The position numbers were made by a program, and so were the translations under genes. From the NCBI GenBank assembly GCA_964631345.1, contig CAZVWE010000003.1:1-64000 (forward strand): a DNA stretch of 64,000 nucleotides. The letters are read 5' to 3'. The notes below the pieces were generated by a model. It saw only the letters and a list, made by a program, of their open reading frames with translations. It searched no databases and had not been told where the DNA came from. The DNA comes from MGBC163016 sp964631345 (GTDB lineage Bacteria > Actinomycetota > Coriobacteriia > Coriobacteriales > Eggerthellaceae). Each line of letters starts with the position of its first letter. Positions within the stretch are counted from its first letter, which is position 1. This document shows, piece after piece, positions 34,284-43,791 of this stretch.

Positions 34284-35629
34284 AGCATTGCATCATAAAT
34301 CTAGGATGTAAGGTAAATCGCGTAGAGTCCGATCAAATGGATCGAATATTTAAACGGGCTAAATCTGTTGAAACTGGCCTAGAAGATGCCGATATAGTGG
34401 TGATAAATACCTGTGCTGTTACATCTGAAGCTGAAAAGAAGACTCGAAAAGCAACAAGACATGCCGTAAAAACAACACATGCGAATTTAATCTTAGCTAC
34501 AGGGTGTGCTGCGTATTTAGCCGAGGATTTTTTCACTAATTTGGATTCTCGAATAAGAGTAGTTGCAAAAAGCGAAATCGAAAGTGAAATAAAACAATTA
34601 TTGAGAAGTAGAAATGAAGAAATCATCGAACAACAATCGCATATGTTTCAAACACCGCTTACTGATCACAATGGAGATGATCTCAATGGCGAAAATCTCA
34701 TAAGGAACGACTCCAATAATGGAGCAAACGATTTTGGTTTTAAAAGCAAGGCTCGCATGGGGGTTAAAGTTCAAGATGGGTGCGATAACAATTGCTCGTA
34801 TTGTGTAGTGCGAATCGCAAGAGGTCCTTCTTATAGTCTAGATTTTAAAAGCATAGAAACAGAAGTTCTTTCTCTTATTCAAGCCGGAACAAGAGAAATT
34901 GTTCTTACAGGTATTAACTTAGGAAAATATAACGAACCATCCTTTTCGCAGGGAGAGCATGATTTAGCTTGGTTGATCAACGAACTTCTAGAATCCACAA
35001 AAGATGAAATATTTCCAGAAGGTATGCCATGTCGTTTTCGTATTTCTAGCATTGAGCCAAAAGACATAAACAACGATTTATTGGAAGTTATGGCTCAGTC
35101 CTGTGGACGTGTTTGTAAACATTTACACATACCTTTGCAATCTGGAAGTCAAAGTATTCTTCATCAAATGAGACGCAATTACGAACCTAGTGAGTTTTTA
35201 GATATAGTAAAAAATGCACGCAGTTATATGAAAGATTTGAGTATTACAACAGATGTCATAGTCGGTTTTCCTGAAGAGACCGACGAAGATTTCAAGGATA
35301 CACTTTCAGTTTGTAGACAGTCGCGTTTTTCGAAGATTCATGTATTTCCATTTTCTGCTCGCATGGGTACTGATGCATATGCAATGGATAATCAAATTGC
35401 CCCTCATATTAAATCGTTACGCGCAAAAGAACTTCGCTGCTTATCTGATGAACTGAGAGCACTTGATTTTCAAAATAGGGTAGGCACACAAGAAGTATGC
35501 GTATCTGAAGGCAATGGGATTGCATGTACGGAAAGCTATCATCGAGTTTGTATAGATAAAAATATTCCTGAAGGTTGCTTTTTACGAATTGAGTTAAACG
35601 ATAAGGCAGGTGATACAATTCAGCCATGA
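34280..35629 (+). CDS. mtaB: tRNA (t6A37)-C2 methylthiotransferase MtaB
   Basis: Radical SAM methylthiotransferase converting t6A37 to ms2t6A37 in tRNAs reading ANN codons. The N-terminal iron-sulfur ligands are in NLGCKVNRVE, NTCAVT and TGCAA; the SAM cluster is CDNNCSYC in the middle. Length 449. GCKVN after the first strand is typical of MtaB rather than MiaB (GCQMN) or RimO (GCAKN). I chose the ATG at 34280, overlapping the rsmE stop; the longer reading begins inside rsmE. Confidence 0.92.
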   Translation: MKHCIINLGCKVNRVESDQMDRIFKRAKSVETGLEDADIVVINTCAVTSEAEKKTRKATRHAVKTTHANLILATGCAAYLAEDFFTNLDSRIRVVAKSEIESEIKQLLRSRNEEIIEQQSHMFQTPLTDHNGDDLNGENLIRNDSNNGANDFGFKSKARMGVKVQDGCDNNCSYCVVRIARGPSYSLDFKSIETEVLSLIQAGTREIVLTGINLGKYNEPSFSQGEHDLAWLINELLESTKDEIFPEGMPCRFRISSIEPKDINNDLLEVMAQSCGRVCKHLHIPLQSGSQSILHQMRRNYEPSEFLDIVKNARSYMKDLSITTDVIVGFPEETDEDFKDTLSVCRQSRFSKIHVFPFSARMGTDAYAMDNQIAPHIKSLRAKELRCLSDELRALDFQNRVGTQEVCVSEGNGIACTESYHRVCIDKNIPEGCFLRIELNDKAGDTIQP

Positions 35630-36585
35630 CAGGCAAATCGTCTACCACAATAAAACTTCCTGATGGGATTACCATGCAGGACATTGCAGGTATTTCTGAT
35701 GAAACTGCGAAGTTCCTGCAGGACTCATTTGACGCAAATATTTGCATGCGAGGTGACTCGTTTTTAATTGAGGGCGATGCTCTGGAAGTTGATTTTATAA
35801 AGAAGGTTATACGGGAGCTTATAAGACATGCCGAAGCTGGAGAAATCATAAATCCCGATGTTATGCGGAGAATTCTTAAAGAACTGCAACTTCCCGAATT
35901 CACTCCAGCAGCGCTTAGAAACGATATAGTTCATTCGTATAAAGGCAATTCTATAAGACCCAAAACGGTAGGTCAGAGGCGATATGTTGACGCAATACGT
36001 GAAAACACGATCACCTTTGGACTAGGTCCTGCGGGTACCGGAAAAACCTATCTTGCAATGGCTATGGCAGTGGCAGCGTTAAATCGAAAGGAAATCGGCA
36101 GGCTTGTTTTAACTCGTCCAATTGTAGAGGCGGGTGAGAATTTAGGTTTTCTGCCTGGCACTTTAACAGAAAAGGTAGACCCTTATATACGACCTTTATA
36201 CGATGCGCTTCATTCAATGATGGATTCTGAAAGAGTAAATCGTCTCATAGACTTAGGTGTCATAGAAATTGCTCCACTTGCGTTTATGAGGGGTCGAACA
36301 TTAGCCGATGCATTCATAATTCTGGATGAGGCTCAAAACTCTACTCGTGAGCAGATGAAAATGTTTCTAACAAGACTTGGTGAGTCCTCAAAAATGGTAA
36401 TAACAGGGGACATGACTCAAACCGACCTTGCTTGCGGCGCCTCTGGCCTTGCACAAGCAAAGACCGTGTTAAACGGTATAGATGAAATTGCTTTTTGTGA
36501 ATTAAGCGGCGCTGATGTGGTTAGAAACTCTCTAGTATCGAAAATAATTGCTGCATATGAAACAAACAATGAAGCAAATGGATAA
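35626..36585 (+). CDS. PhoH family ATPase
   Basis: PhoH-like (PhoH/YbeZ) P-loop protein. Walker A GPAGTGKTYLA lies at about 132-142, and Walker B-like FIILDEAQN at about 229-237; TRPIVEAGENLGFLPG is a family hallmark. It usually acts with YbeY in RNA quality control, and the ybeY gene follows nine bases later. Length 319. It shares a four-base overlap (ATGA) with mtaB. Confidence 0.93.
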   Translation: MTGKSSTTIKLPDGITMQDIAGISDETAKFLQDSFDANICMRGDSFLIEGDALEVDFIKKVIRELIRHAEAGEIINPDVMRRILKELQLPEFTPAALRNDIVHSYKGNSIRPKTVGQRRYVDAIRENTITFGLGPAGTGKTYLAMAMAVAALNRKEIGRLVLTRPIVEAGENLGFLPGTLTEKVDPYIRPLYDALHSMMDSERVNRLIDLGVIEIAPLAFMRGRTLADAFIILDEAQNSTREQMKMFLTRLGESSKMVITGDMTQTDLACGASGLAQAKTVLNGIDEIAFCELSGADVVRNSLVSKIIAAYETNNEANG

Positions 36586-36594
36586 GGATCAATA

Positions 36595-37071
36595 ATGAAT
36601 GTATCTGTAGTTGTTGACCATGAGCTTAATCCCGAATGTATGAATTTTGACAATGCGGATATTAAGAAGCTTGCTGAATTTGTGATGAAATCATTAGCAC
36701 TTCCAGATAAAGCTGACGTATCTATTACCTTTGTAGACGAAGAAGAAATTGCAAGATTAAATGAAGAGTATCGTGGAAAAGTTGGACCTACAGATGTCCT
36801 TTCATTTGAATGCGACAACGTAGATGATGGTTTTCCGCAAGGGCAAGGGCCTTATGAACTTGGAGATATTGTCATCGCTACCAACGTTGCCGCAAAACAA
36901 GCAGAAGAGTTAAATCATTCATTGAAGGAAGAAATTGAGCTTTTGTGTGTTCATGGTCTTTTACATCTTGTAGGCTATGACCACATTAAAGATGACGATG
37001 CCAAAATTATGGAAGACAAGCAAACAGCATTATTAAATGAATGGCAAGAGGCCACTTATGACAAGCGGTGA
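36595..37071 (+). CDS. ybeY: endoribonuclease YbeY
   Basis: Zinc-dependent endoribonuclease in 16S rRNA 3' processing and ribosome quality control. The metal motif HGLLHLVGYDH is complete at about 121-131, and PTDVLSFE is present. Length 158 is normal. It sits between phoH and dgkA, the usual order phoH-ybeY-dgkA-era. Overlaps dgkA by 14 bases. Confidence 0.96.
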   Translation: MNVSVVVDHELNPECMNFDNADIKKLAEFVMKSLALPDKADVSITFVDEEEIARLNEEYRGKVGPTDVLSFECDNVDDGFPQGQGPYELGDIVIATNVAAKQAEELNHSLKEEIELLCVHGLLHLVGYDHIKDDDAKIMEDKQTALLNEWQEATYDKR

Positions 37072-37498
37072 GAACAAGAATAGAAAGAGCCGTGTTTCGC
37101 ATTTTGTTAAGCATGCAGGAGATGGCCAAGAATTTCCCTTGCATCAATCTTTTACATGCGCGCGTTGCGGACTCAAATATGCTTTTCTTTCTCAAAGAAA
37201 CTACAAGATACATGCTGTAGTTGCTCTTCTAGCTATTATTTTGGGATTTGTTCTACAGATAAGTGCAGTCGAATGGTGCGCAATCGTCATATGTATATTT
37301 GCGGTATTTGCGCTTGAGACTATGAATACAGCTATTGAATCTGTGGTAGACCTCGTATCAAGTGAGTGGAATGAACTCGCAAAGCACGCAAAAGACTGCT
37401 CTGCTGCAGCTGTTTATATAACTGCAATTGGATCTGTAGTTATTGCGATTGTTATATTCTTGCCCAAAATACTTACACTATGCGGAATATCGGTATAA
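37058..37498 (+). CDS. dgkA: diacylglycerol/undecaprenol kinase, DgkA family
   Basis: Small membrane kinase; in Gram-positives it usually phosphorylates undecaprenol to recycle the lipid carrier. Three hydrophobic helices are visible, with the catalytic ETMNTAIESVVD motif in the second loop. A basic N-terminal extension of about 30 residues precedes the core FTCARCGLKYAF. I chose the ATG at 37058 with AAGAGG upstream. Substrate is inferred from the family in Gram-positives. Confidence 0.9.
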   Translation: MTSGENKNRKSRVSHFVKHAGDGQEFPLHQSFTCARCGLKYAFLSQRNYKIHAVVALLAIILGFVLQISAVEWCAIVICIFAVFALETMNTAIESVVDLVSSEWNELAKHAKDCSAAAVYITAIGSVVIAIVIFLPKILTLCGISV

Positions 37499-37548
37499 CT
37501 GGAACATCGATATAACACCGGTATATCCCTCAGAAAGGATTAAAGATT

Positions 37549-38508
37549 ATGGATCTCGATGCATATTTTGCCGAACATCCGATGCATGGAGATACTGAAA
37601 CATACTTGAGAGTACCTGATGATTTTAAGTCAGGTTTTGTAGCCTTGGTGGGTCGACCTAATTCGGGGAAATCAACTCTTCTCAATGCTGTTATGGATGG
37701 GAAAATTGCTATCACGTCCAAAACGGCACAAACTACACGAAATCGAATTCAGGCTGTATTTACGCGATCAAATTTCCAAATGATTTTAGTTGATACTCCT
37801 GGCCTTCATAAACCACATGACATGTTAGGTGAAGAGTTAAATGCTTCTGCATTAAAAGCGTTAGACGATGTTGATGTGGTAGTAATGATGATTGATTCTT
37901 CTTGTCCTGTTGGAAAAGGGGATATCTGGGTAGCACGCGCTATTTCTAATACAAATGCAAAGAAAATATGTGTGCTTTCGAAAACAGATTTAGTAACAAA
38001 AGAGCAGGTGGCAACACAATGGGAGGCTGCAAAAAACCTATGTGATTTCGATGCTGTAGTCGCCCTTTCAAGTGTAAGTGGATACAACCTTGATGCATTC
38101 ATCGAAGAAGCATCTGACCTGCTTCCGTATGGCCCTAAATGGTTTCCTGATGACATGAAAACAGATCAGCCCATTGAGGTTATGGTTGCTGAATTTATTC
38201 GTGAAAAAATCCTTAGGTCTTTTCGCGAAGAGGTTCCCCATTGTGTAGGCGTTCAAACTACTGAAATGGAGTACGACGATCGAAAGAACCTATACAGGAT
38301 ATTCGCTACCATTTTTGTAGAACGTGAAAGCCAAAAAGCAATGATTATTGGCAAGCAGGGGAAATCGATTAAGAGTATCGGGGTACGCGCGCGCGAAGAT
38401 TTAGAAAAACTTTTGGGATGTAGAGTTTATCTGGAACTGAAAGCGGCTGTTAAAAAGAATTGGCGCAGCGATGAAGCGCAAATAAGAAAATTTGGTTACA
38501 TAGATTAA
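37549..38508 (+). CDS. era: GTPase Era
   Basis: GTPase needed for 16S rRNA maturation. G1 GRPNSGKST is at about 35-43, then DTPGLHKP (G3). The G4 motif reads SKTD rather than the usual NKxD, a mild variant still expected to bind guanine. The C-terminal KH domain contains IIGKQGKSIKSIGVRAREDLE. Length 319. It follows ybeY-dgkA, and recO comes two genes later, as in many Gram-positives. Confidence 0.96.
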   Translation: MDLDAYFAEHPMHGDTETYLRVPDDFKSGFVALVGRPNSGKSTLLNAVMDGKIAITSKTAQTTRNRIQAVFTRSNFQMILVDTPGLHKPHDMLGEELNASALKALDDVDVVVMMIDSSCPVGKGDIWVARAISNTNAKKICVLSKTDLVTKEQVATQWEAAKNLCDFDAVVALSSVSGYNLDAFIEEASDLLPYGPKWFPDDMKTDQPIEVMVAEFIREKILRSFREEVPHCVGVQTTEMEYDDRKNLYRIFATIFVERESQKAMIIGKQGKSIKSIGVRAREDLEKLLGCRVYLELKAAVKKNWRSDEAQIRKFGYID

Positions 38509-38600
38509 GTGCGCAAAGATGTCATATTTTGATGTATATAATGACAAATAAAGAATTACCGGCGTAAACAGACTTTAAATACACAAGGATCGCCCAAACT

Positions 38601-40184
38601 ATGATCTGTCCTAATTGTCAAACAAGAAATCGTGATGGTGCTCGCTTTTGTGACTCTTGCGGGGCAGAACTTCCATCTGTTGCAGCTGAAGCAAAAGAAA
38701 TGTTTGGCGGTAACACGCTTCATATAGATTCTGGGGCATCGGTAACTATTGATTTAGACGATCAAGGGTTTGATTTTTCAGATCAAGTTAGTCGCTTTGA
38801 TAATGCTAATCAATTTAACCAAGCTAGGTACTTAGATCATTTGGATCAAAAACCGCCCAAGATTGACGATGATTATGCATATACCCAGGCCTTTGGTATG
38901 GCAAATCCGCCAAGCACTTACGCACAAGATGAATATTTGCCAAATGATTATGCATACACACAAGCATTTGATTCACAGCATATATATTCACAAGGTGGTA
39001 TTGATTCCTATAAATATGGAATGAACCCCACAACAGAACTTCCAAAATATGATGATCCAACCCAAGCACGTGAGAGAACTGTATATAGCACCGATGCAAC
39101 AATCTCTTCTAAAAAGGACAAAAAAGCTAAAAAGGAAAAACCAAGCAAACCAGGAAAAGAGAAAAAAACTAAATCTGGCTCTACACATAAAGAGACCAAA
39201 GAGCATGCAAAGAATTTAGACGGTCATACAAATAAACGCGCAGTAACGATTGCCATAATTTGTGCCCTTGTAGCTATTATCCTTCTTGCTTTAGGAGGCA
39301 CATATGCACTTGGCATATGGGGTGGAAAACCTGTGCCAAATGTGGTTGGTATGAAAGCGGCGCAAGCAGAATATCAGATGGAATCTGCAGGTTTTAGGGT
39401 AAACATTATTGAGGTTAAATCTGATGAGGTTGAAGGAATTGTATTATCAACTGATCCAGCTGCAGGAAAACGTGCAGAAGAGGGATCTGAGATAAATTTA
39501 GAAGTGTCCTCTGCACGTGTAATACCAGAAATAGTTGGCAAGTCTCTAGAAGAAGCACTAGCCGCACTATCTGCTGAAGGTCTTGAGAATATTGAGCAGG
39601 TTGAAGTTAAATCAAATGAAACTCCGGGCTGTGTTTTGTCTGTGACACCTGAGGTGGGTACAAGATGTAAGGCAACTTCTGCAATCACTATTGAAGTTGC
39701 TATTCCATACACCGTGCCAGATGTTACAGGTCTTTCATATGATGAAGCAGTAGAGGCACTTGAGGCCGAAGGGTATATCTCTGAGCGTACATATGAATAT
39801 TCAGAAGATATCGAAGAGGGCACCGTTATCAAGACAGACCCAGAAGCTGGAACTGATTTAAATAGTGGATCCACAGTAACTGTCTATGTTGCAAAAAGCA
39901 GGTCAGCTGAACTTGTGCAGTTAACGCGCGATTTTCTTGAAGGATCAAAAACCTTTTCTATTAACGGTATAGATTACGAGGTTTCAAAAATTGATTCAGT
40001 TGAATATTTGGAAGATTCAACTTGTAAGTACACACTAACAGCCAGAAAATATGAAACCCATTCATGGTTTGGACAAGAACCAGAAACAAGATATGGAAAC
40101 AATGAAACAATTAATGGAACGATAACTTTTGATAGCTCCAACAAGGTTTCATCATCAAACCCATCTATTAAACAAACCGGGTAG
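38601..40184 (+). CDS. zinc-ribbon, single-pass membrane protein with three PASTA domains
   Basis: Unrecognised combination. An N-terminal zinc ribbon (C3, C6, C17, C20) is followed by a long polar cytoplasmic region with two copies of YAYTQAF (92-98 and 117-123) and a Lys-rich stretch (170-200). One membrane helix lies at about 213-235, followed outside by three PASTA repeats (about 243-304, 307-368, 371-432) and a 95-residue C-terminal domain. PASTA domains bind muropeptides or beta-lactams and usually belong to Ser/Thr kinases; here no kinase domain exists. The repeated TQ motif could be a phosphorylation or FHA-binding site. It sits between era and recO, which are usually neighbours. Confidence 0.85.
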   Translation: MICPNCQTRNRDGARFCDSCGAELPSVAAEAKEMFGGNTLHIDSGASVTIDLDDQGFDFSDQVSRFDNANQFNQARYLDHLDQKPPKIDDDYAYTQAFGMANPPSTYAQDEYLPNDYAYTQAFDSQHIYSQGGIDSYKYGMNPTTELPKYDDPTQARERTVYSTDATISSKKDKKAKKEKPSKPGKEKKTKSGSTHKETKEHAKNLDGHTNKRAVTIAIICALVAIILLALGGTYALGIWGGKPVPNVVGMKAAQAEYQMESAGFRVNIIEVKSDEVEGIVLSTDPAAGKRAEEGSEINLEVSSARVIPEIVGKSLEEALAALSAEGLENIEQVEVKSNETPGCVLSVTPEVGTRCKATSAITIEVAIPYTVPDVTGLSYDEAVEALEAEGYISERTYEYSEDIEEGTVIKTDPEAGTDLNSGSTVTVYVAKSRSAELVQLTRDFLEGSKTFSINGIDYEVSKIDSVEYLEDSTCKYTLTARKYETHSWFGQEPETRYGNNETINGTITFDSSNKVSSSNPSIKQTG

Positions 40185-40193
40185 TGAAGATAA

Positions 40194-40976
40194 TTGGCAA
40201 ATACTTTCTCTGATGATGTTTTGGTTTTGAAGAAAACCAAATTAGGCGAATCAGACCTAATTTTAACTATGCTTTCAGCTGAAGGCTCTTTGCTTAAAGC
40301 TGTTGGTAAAGGTGCACGACGCCCAGGAAGTCAAATTGGAAGTCGGCTTGAGCTTTTTAATGCAGTGCATGTGCTATTCGCAAAAGGAAAAGGCCTAGAT
40401 ATAGCAAAAGAGGCTAGGCTTATTGAAAGATTCGACACTCTACAAATAGACCCTTTTCGTGCTGCCGCCGCATCTTGTGTATCAGAAATAGTTCTAAAAA
40501 TCGCACAGCCAGAACTTGCTGTTTCAAAGCTATATGACATGACAAGGGCTTGCCTTAACGAGATTAACATCGCATCAGCTGATCAATTACCAATATTAGT
40601 TGCTGCATTTTTTTTGAAAGTGTCATCAATTACTGGCATGCGACCTTATTTTTCTATATGTGCTATATGCCAAACACCTATACCTGTTTTTGAATCTGAT
40701 CAAAACATACTTTCAAGTTCTATTAAATACTCAGCGATTGATGGCGGCGCTTTATGCGATGAATGCTCAAGTGGGGTCGCGACAGAAAATCTAAGTGCAA
40801 ATGTTGCAGCGTGGGCGAATTTTTCCTTAATGTCAACTTTTGCCGATATCTCTGAAAAGGGAGTTAGCGGTTTTATCGCATGGGATGTTCTTTATCTTGC
40901 ACATACTTGGGTTCAAACACACTTAGGTTCAAAAATTAAATCTCTTACAGCTTTTAAAGATCTGTCCATTTCGTAA
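40194..40976 (+). CDS. recO: DNA repair protein RecO
   Basis: Recombination mediator working with RecR and RecF to load RecA. The OB-fold N terminus (about 1-80, LKKTKLGESDLILTMLSAEG and GARRPGS) is followed by a helical domain and a C-terminal zinc site (CAIC ... CDEC). Length 260 is normal. TTG start at 40194, ten bases after the previous stop. The era-recO neighbourhood supports the call. Confidence 0.93.
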   Translation: MANTFSDDVLVLKKTKLGESDLILTMLSAEGSLLKAVGKGARRPGSQIGSRLELFNAVHVLFAKGKGLDIAKEARLIERFDTLQIDPFRAAAASCVSEIVLKIAQPELAVSKLYDMTRACLNEINIASADQLPILVAAFFLKVSSITGMRPYFSICAICQTPIPVFESDQNILSSSIKYSAIDGGALCDECSSGVATENLSANVAAWANFSLMSTFADISEKGVSGFIAWDVLYLAHTWVQTHLGSKIKSLTAFKDLSIS

Positions 40977-40983
40977 TTTCTAT

Positions 40984-41012
40984 TTGTTAAAGCGAACATA
41001 CAGGGTTATAAT
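40984..41012 (+). promoter_or_regulatory. rpsO promoter
   Basis: TTGTTA (40984-40989), a 17-base spacer and a perfect TATAAT (41007-41012). Transcription would begin at about 41019, at a small hairpin GGCTGT/ACAGCC (41018-41034), giving an rpsO leader of about 118 bases that could bind S15. Confidence 0.72.
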
Positions 41013-41136
41013 TCACGGGCTGTTATTTACAGCCGATCGCCTGCTTGGCATACATGTTTCACCGCTTGTAAGCCCAGAGGTTGATTGATGGAAAGCGCAG
41101 AGCGCAAATACGCTATGTCAGAAAGGTGGAAGTTTT

Positions 41137-41424
41137 ATGGGTAGTAAACTAAGCATTTCCAAAGAGAAAACCGCAGAGTTAATCAAAGAGTATGGCAAAA
41201 CAGATACTGACTCTGGAAGTGCAGAGGTTCAGGTTGCAATTCTTACCGAGCGCATTCGTAATCTTACCGAGCATCTAAAGGTTCACAAGAAAGATAACCA
41301 TACACGACGTGGCCTTATGCAGCTAATTGGTAAAAGACGCGGTCTTTTAAAGCATATCAAAGCTCGTAATATTGATGAGTATCGTGATTTAATTAAAAGG
41401 CTTGGTATCAGAGACAATATCTAA
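41137..41424 (+). CDS. rpsO: 30S ribosomal protein S15
   Basis: Primary 16S rRNA-binding protein of the 30S platform. Core residues TDSGSAEVQVAILTERI, LTEHLKVHKKDNHTRRGL and IKARNIDEYRDLIKRLG are all conserved. Length 95 against the usual 89, from a short N-terminal extension. A strong promoter and hairpin lie upstream, and pnp follows, as in most bacteria. Confidence 0.97.
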   Translation: MGSKLSISKEKTAELIKEYGKTDTDSGSAEVQVAILTERIRNLTEHLKVHKKDNHTRRGLMQLIGKRRGLLKHIKARNIDEYRDLIKRLGIRDNI

Positions 41425-41437
41425 GTTTGGACTGATC

Positions 41438-41460
41438 GAGGCCCGCATTCAGCGGGTCTC
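41438..41460 (+). terminator. hairpin after rpsO
   Basis: Nine-pair stem GAGGCCCGC (41438-41446) with GCGGGTCTC (41452-41460, one G-U), followed by GTTGTAGTTT. It is likely a partial terminator or a processing site between rpsO and pnp. Confidence 0.55.
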
Positions 41461-41474
41461 GTTGTAGTTTATGG

Positions 41475-41554
41475 CAGGCGCTGCATAGGGTGGCGCCTGT
41501 CGTGTGCAAGCAGTTTGTTTGCACGAAGAAGCGTTTATGCAATGAGGCATAAAC
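41475..41554 (+). promoter_or_regulatory. three further hairpins in the pnp leader
   Basis: CAGGCGC (41475-41481) with GCGCCTG (41493-41499); GTGCAA (41504-41509) with TTGCAC (41519-41524); and GTTTATGC (41533-41540) with GCATAAAC (41547-41554). With the rpsO hairpin they make four in a row ahead of pnp. In E. coli the pnp leader is cut by RNase III and destabilised by PNPase itself, so these are candidates for similar feedback. Confidence 0.5.
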
Positions 41555-41574
41555 AATGTTAGGAGTTAATAGAT

Positions 41575-43770
41575 ATGACAAAAATTGTCGAAGAATTTGA
41601 ACTTTATGGGAAAAGCTACAGACTAGAAACTGGTGAACTTGCAAAACAGGCTACAGGGGCTGTTCTTGCAACATGTGGCGATACCAGCGTTTTAGTTACA
41701 GCTGTTGTATCCAAACAGCAAAAAGACTATGACTTTTTTCCTCTAACAGTCGATTTCATCGAAAAAATGTATGCCGTTGGAAGAATTCCAGGCGGATATC
41801 TAAAGCGTGAATCTAAACCATCCGAAAAGGGCACTTTAACTGCCCGAATGATAGACAGACCAATTCGCCCAGGCTTTCCTGATGGATATAAAAACGAAGT
41901 CCATGTTGTGGTAACCACATTTGTAGCTGATGGCGAGAATCCACCGGACACTATTTGCGTTGCAGGTGCATCAGCTGCACTTATGGTAGGCGGAGCTCCT
42001 TTTGATGGCCCTTGTGCATGCGTTCGAATTGGACGTGATAAGACAACGGGTGAATTTATAGTTAATCCAACTTATGCAGAGCAAGAAAACTCTGATCTTG
42101 AGCTTACTATTGCGGGAACAAAAGACTACATCTCGATGGTAGAAGCTGGAGCAGATGAAATCACTGAAGATGACATGCTTAAAGCAATGGCATTTGCACA
42201 AGATGCAATTTCAGCTTTTTGCGACAAACAATCTGAGTTCATCGCAAAAGTTAACCCAACACCAATGGAATACAGCGTCCATGTTATTGATCCAGAAGTC
42301 GTATCAAGGGTTGATGCATACGCATCTGAGATGGAAACTGCGATTAGAAATTCCGATAAAGCAGCTCGTATCGCAAAGGTAGAAGAGCTTAAGGAAAGCA
42401 TTACTCAAAACGACTTTACAGAAGATGAACGCAAGGAATGGGGATCTGATATTGCAGCTCAACTTAAGCTTTTAGAAAAGCATGCAATGCGCAAGATGAT
42501 AATTGAAACAGGCGAACGCGTTGATGGACGTACCCCTGAAGAAATTCGTCCTTTATATATTGTTCCTGGATATCTTCCAAGAGTTCACGGATCAGGGCTT
42601 TTCCAACGCGGTCAGACTCAAGCGCTTTCAATTTGTACTTTAGGCATGCTAAATGAATGGCAGCGTCTAGATACAATTGAGCCAATAGAAGGCAAGCGCT
42701 ACATGCATCACTACAACTTCCCACCATATTCAACAGGTGAAGTTGGGCGTATGGGGGCACCGAAGCGCCGCGAAGTTGGACATGGAGCTTTAGCAGAGCG
42801 TGCGCTATTACCGGTCATTCCTCAAGAAGATGAATTCCCGTATGCTATTAGAGTGGTCTCTGAGATTTTAGAATCTAACGGGTCATCGTCTATGGCGTCT
42901 ACTTGTGGGTCTACCTTAGCCCTAATGGATGCAGGAGTTCCAATCAAAGCTCCGGTATCCGGTGTTGCTATGGGTCTTATTAAAGAAGGCGATGACGTTG
43001 TTGTTCTAACTGACATTCAAGGTATCGAAGACTTCTTAGGAGACATGGACTTTAAGGTTTGTGGAACAGAAGATGGCATCACGGCGCTTCAAATGGACAA
43101 CAAGGCTAAAGGCTTATCAATTGAAATTTTGGCTAAAGCCTTAAGTCAGGCCAAGCTTGCCCGTGCAACAATCCTAGATGCAATGCTTGCAACTATTTCT
43201 AGTCCTCGAGATAACTTAAAAGCAACCGCTCCAAGAATTGAAACCATCCATATCCCAATTGAGAAGATTAGAGATGTCATTGGTTCAGGTGGTAAAGTTG
43301 TCCGTGGTATTCAGGACGAAACCGGTGCATCAATTGATATCCAAGAAGATGGCACAATTCATGTTGCAGCAGTAGATGGAATTGCTGGAGATGCTGCAAA
43401 ACAGATGATTTTAGATATTGTCAAAGAACCTGAGGTTGGAGAGATCTACGACGGTGAGGTTGTAGGTATTAAAGACTTTGGTGCATTTGTCCGTTTAACC
43501 CCCAATAAGGATGGATTGCTTCATATTTCTCGTGTTGCAAATGGTCGTGTTGCAAAAGTTGAAGACGTGTTAGATCTAGGCGATATCGTTAAGGTTGAAG
43601 TATTAGAGGTTGATCCAAAGACCGGTAAGATTTCGCTTGATAGACTAGACAAACCAGATGCTCCAGCAGCATCCAATAGCCCAAGTGCTGCAGGTCATGC
43701 AAGACATGATGGTGATAGGCCACATCCGGGGCAGGGCATGCGCAAACCTAGACGCACACACCAGTCTTAA
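41575..43770 (+). CDS. pnp: polyribonucleotide nucleotidyltransferase (PNPase)
   Basis: Phosphorolytic 3'-5' exoribonuclease. Two RNase PH-like domains (about 1-230 and 315-545), a KH domain (about 560-620, with IRDVIGSGGKVVRGI) and an S1 domain (about 630-700, GEIYDGEVVGIKDFGAFV) are all present. The tail is basic and short. Length 731. ATG at 41575 with AGGAG upstream. Its leader is strongly structured. Confidence 0.97.
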   Translation: MTKIVEEFELYGKSYRLETGELAKQATGAVLATCGDTSVLVTAVVSKQQKDYDFFPLTVDFIEKMYAVGRIPGGYLKRESKPSEKGTLTARMIDRPIRPGFPDGYKNEVHVVVTTFVADGENPPDTICVAGASAALMVGGAPFDGPCACVRIGRDKTTGEFIVNPTYAEQENSDLELTIAGTKDYISMVEAGADEITEDDMLKAMAFAQDAISAFCDKQSEFIAKVNPTPMEYSVHVIDPEVVSRVDAYASEMETAIRNSDKAARIAKVEELKESITQNDFTEDERKEWGSDIAAQLKLLEKHAMRKMIIETGERVDGRTPEEIRPLYIVPGYLPRVHGSGLFQRGQTQALSICTLGMLNEWQRLDTIEPIEGKRYMHHYNFPPYSTGEVGRMGAPKRREVGHGALAERALLPVIPQEDEFPYAIRVVSEILESNGSSSMASTCGSTLALMDAGVPIKAPVSGVAMGLIKEGDDVVVLTDIQGIEDFLGDMDFKVCGTEDGITALQMDNKAKGLSIEILAKALSQAKLARATILDAMLATISSPRDNLKATAPRIETIHIPIEKIRDVIGSGGKVVRGIQDETGASIDIQEDGTIHVAAVDGIAGDAAKQMILDIVKEPEVGEIYDGEVVGIKDFGAFVRLTPNKDGLLHISRVANGRVAKVEDVLDLGDIVKVEVLEVDPKTGKISLDRLDKPDAPAASNSPSAAGHARHDGDRPHPGQGMRKPRRTHQS

Positions 43771-43791
43771 ATTCAGTCTCAAGGTATAAAG

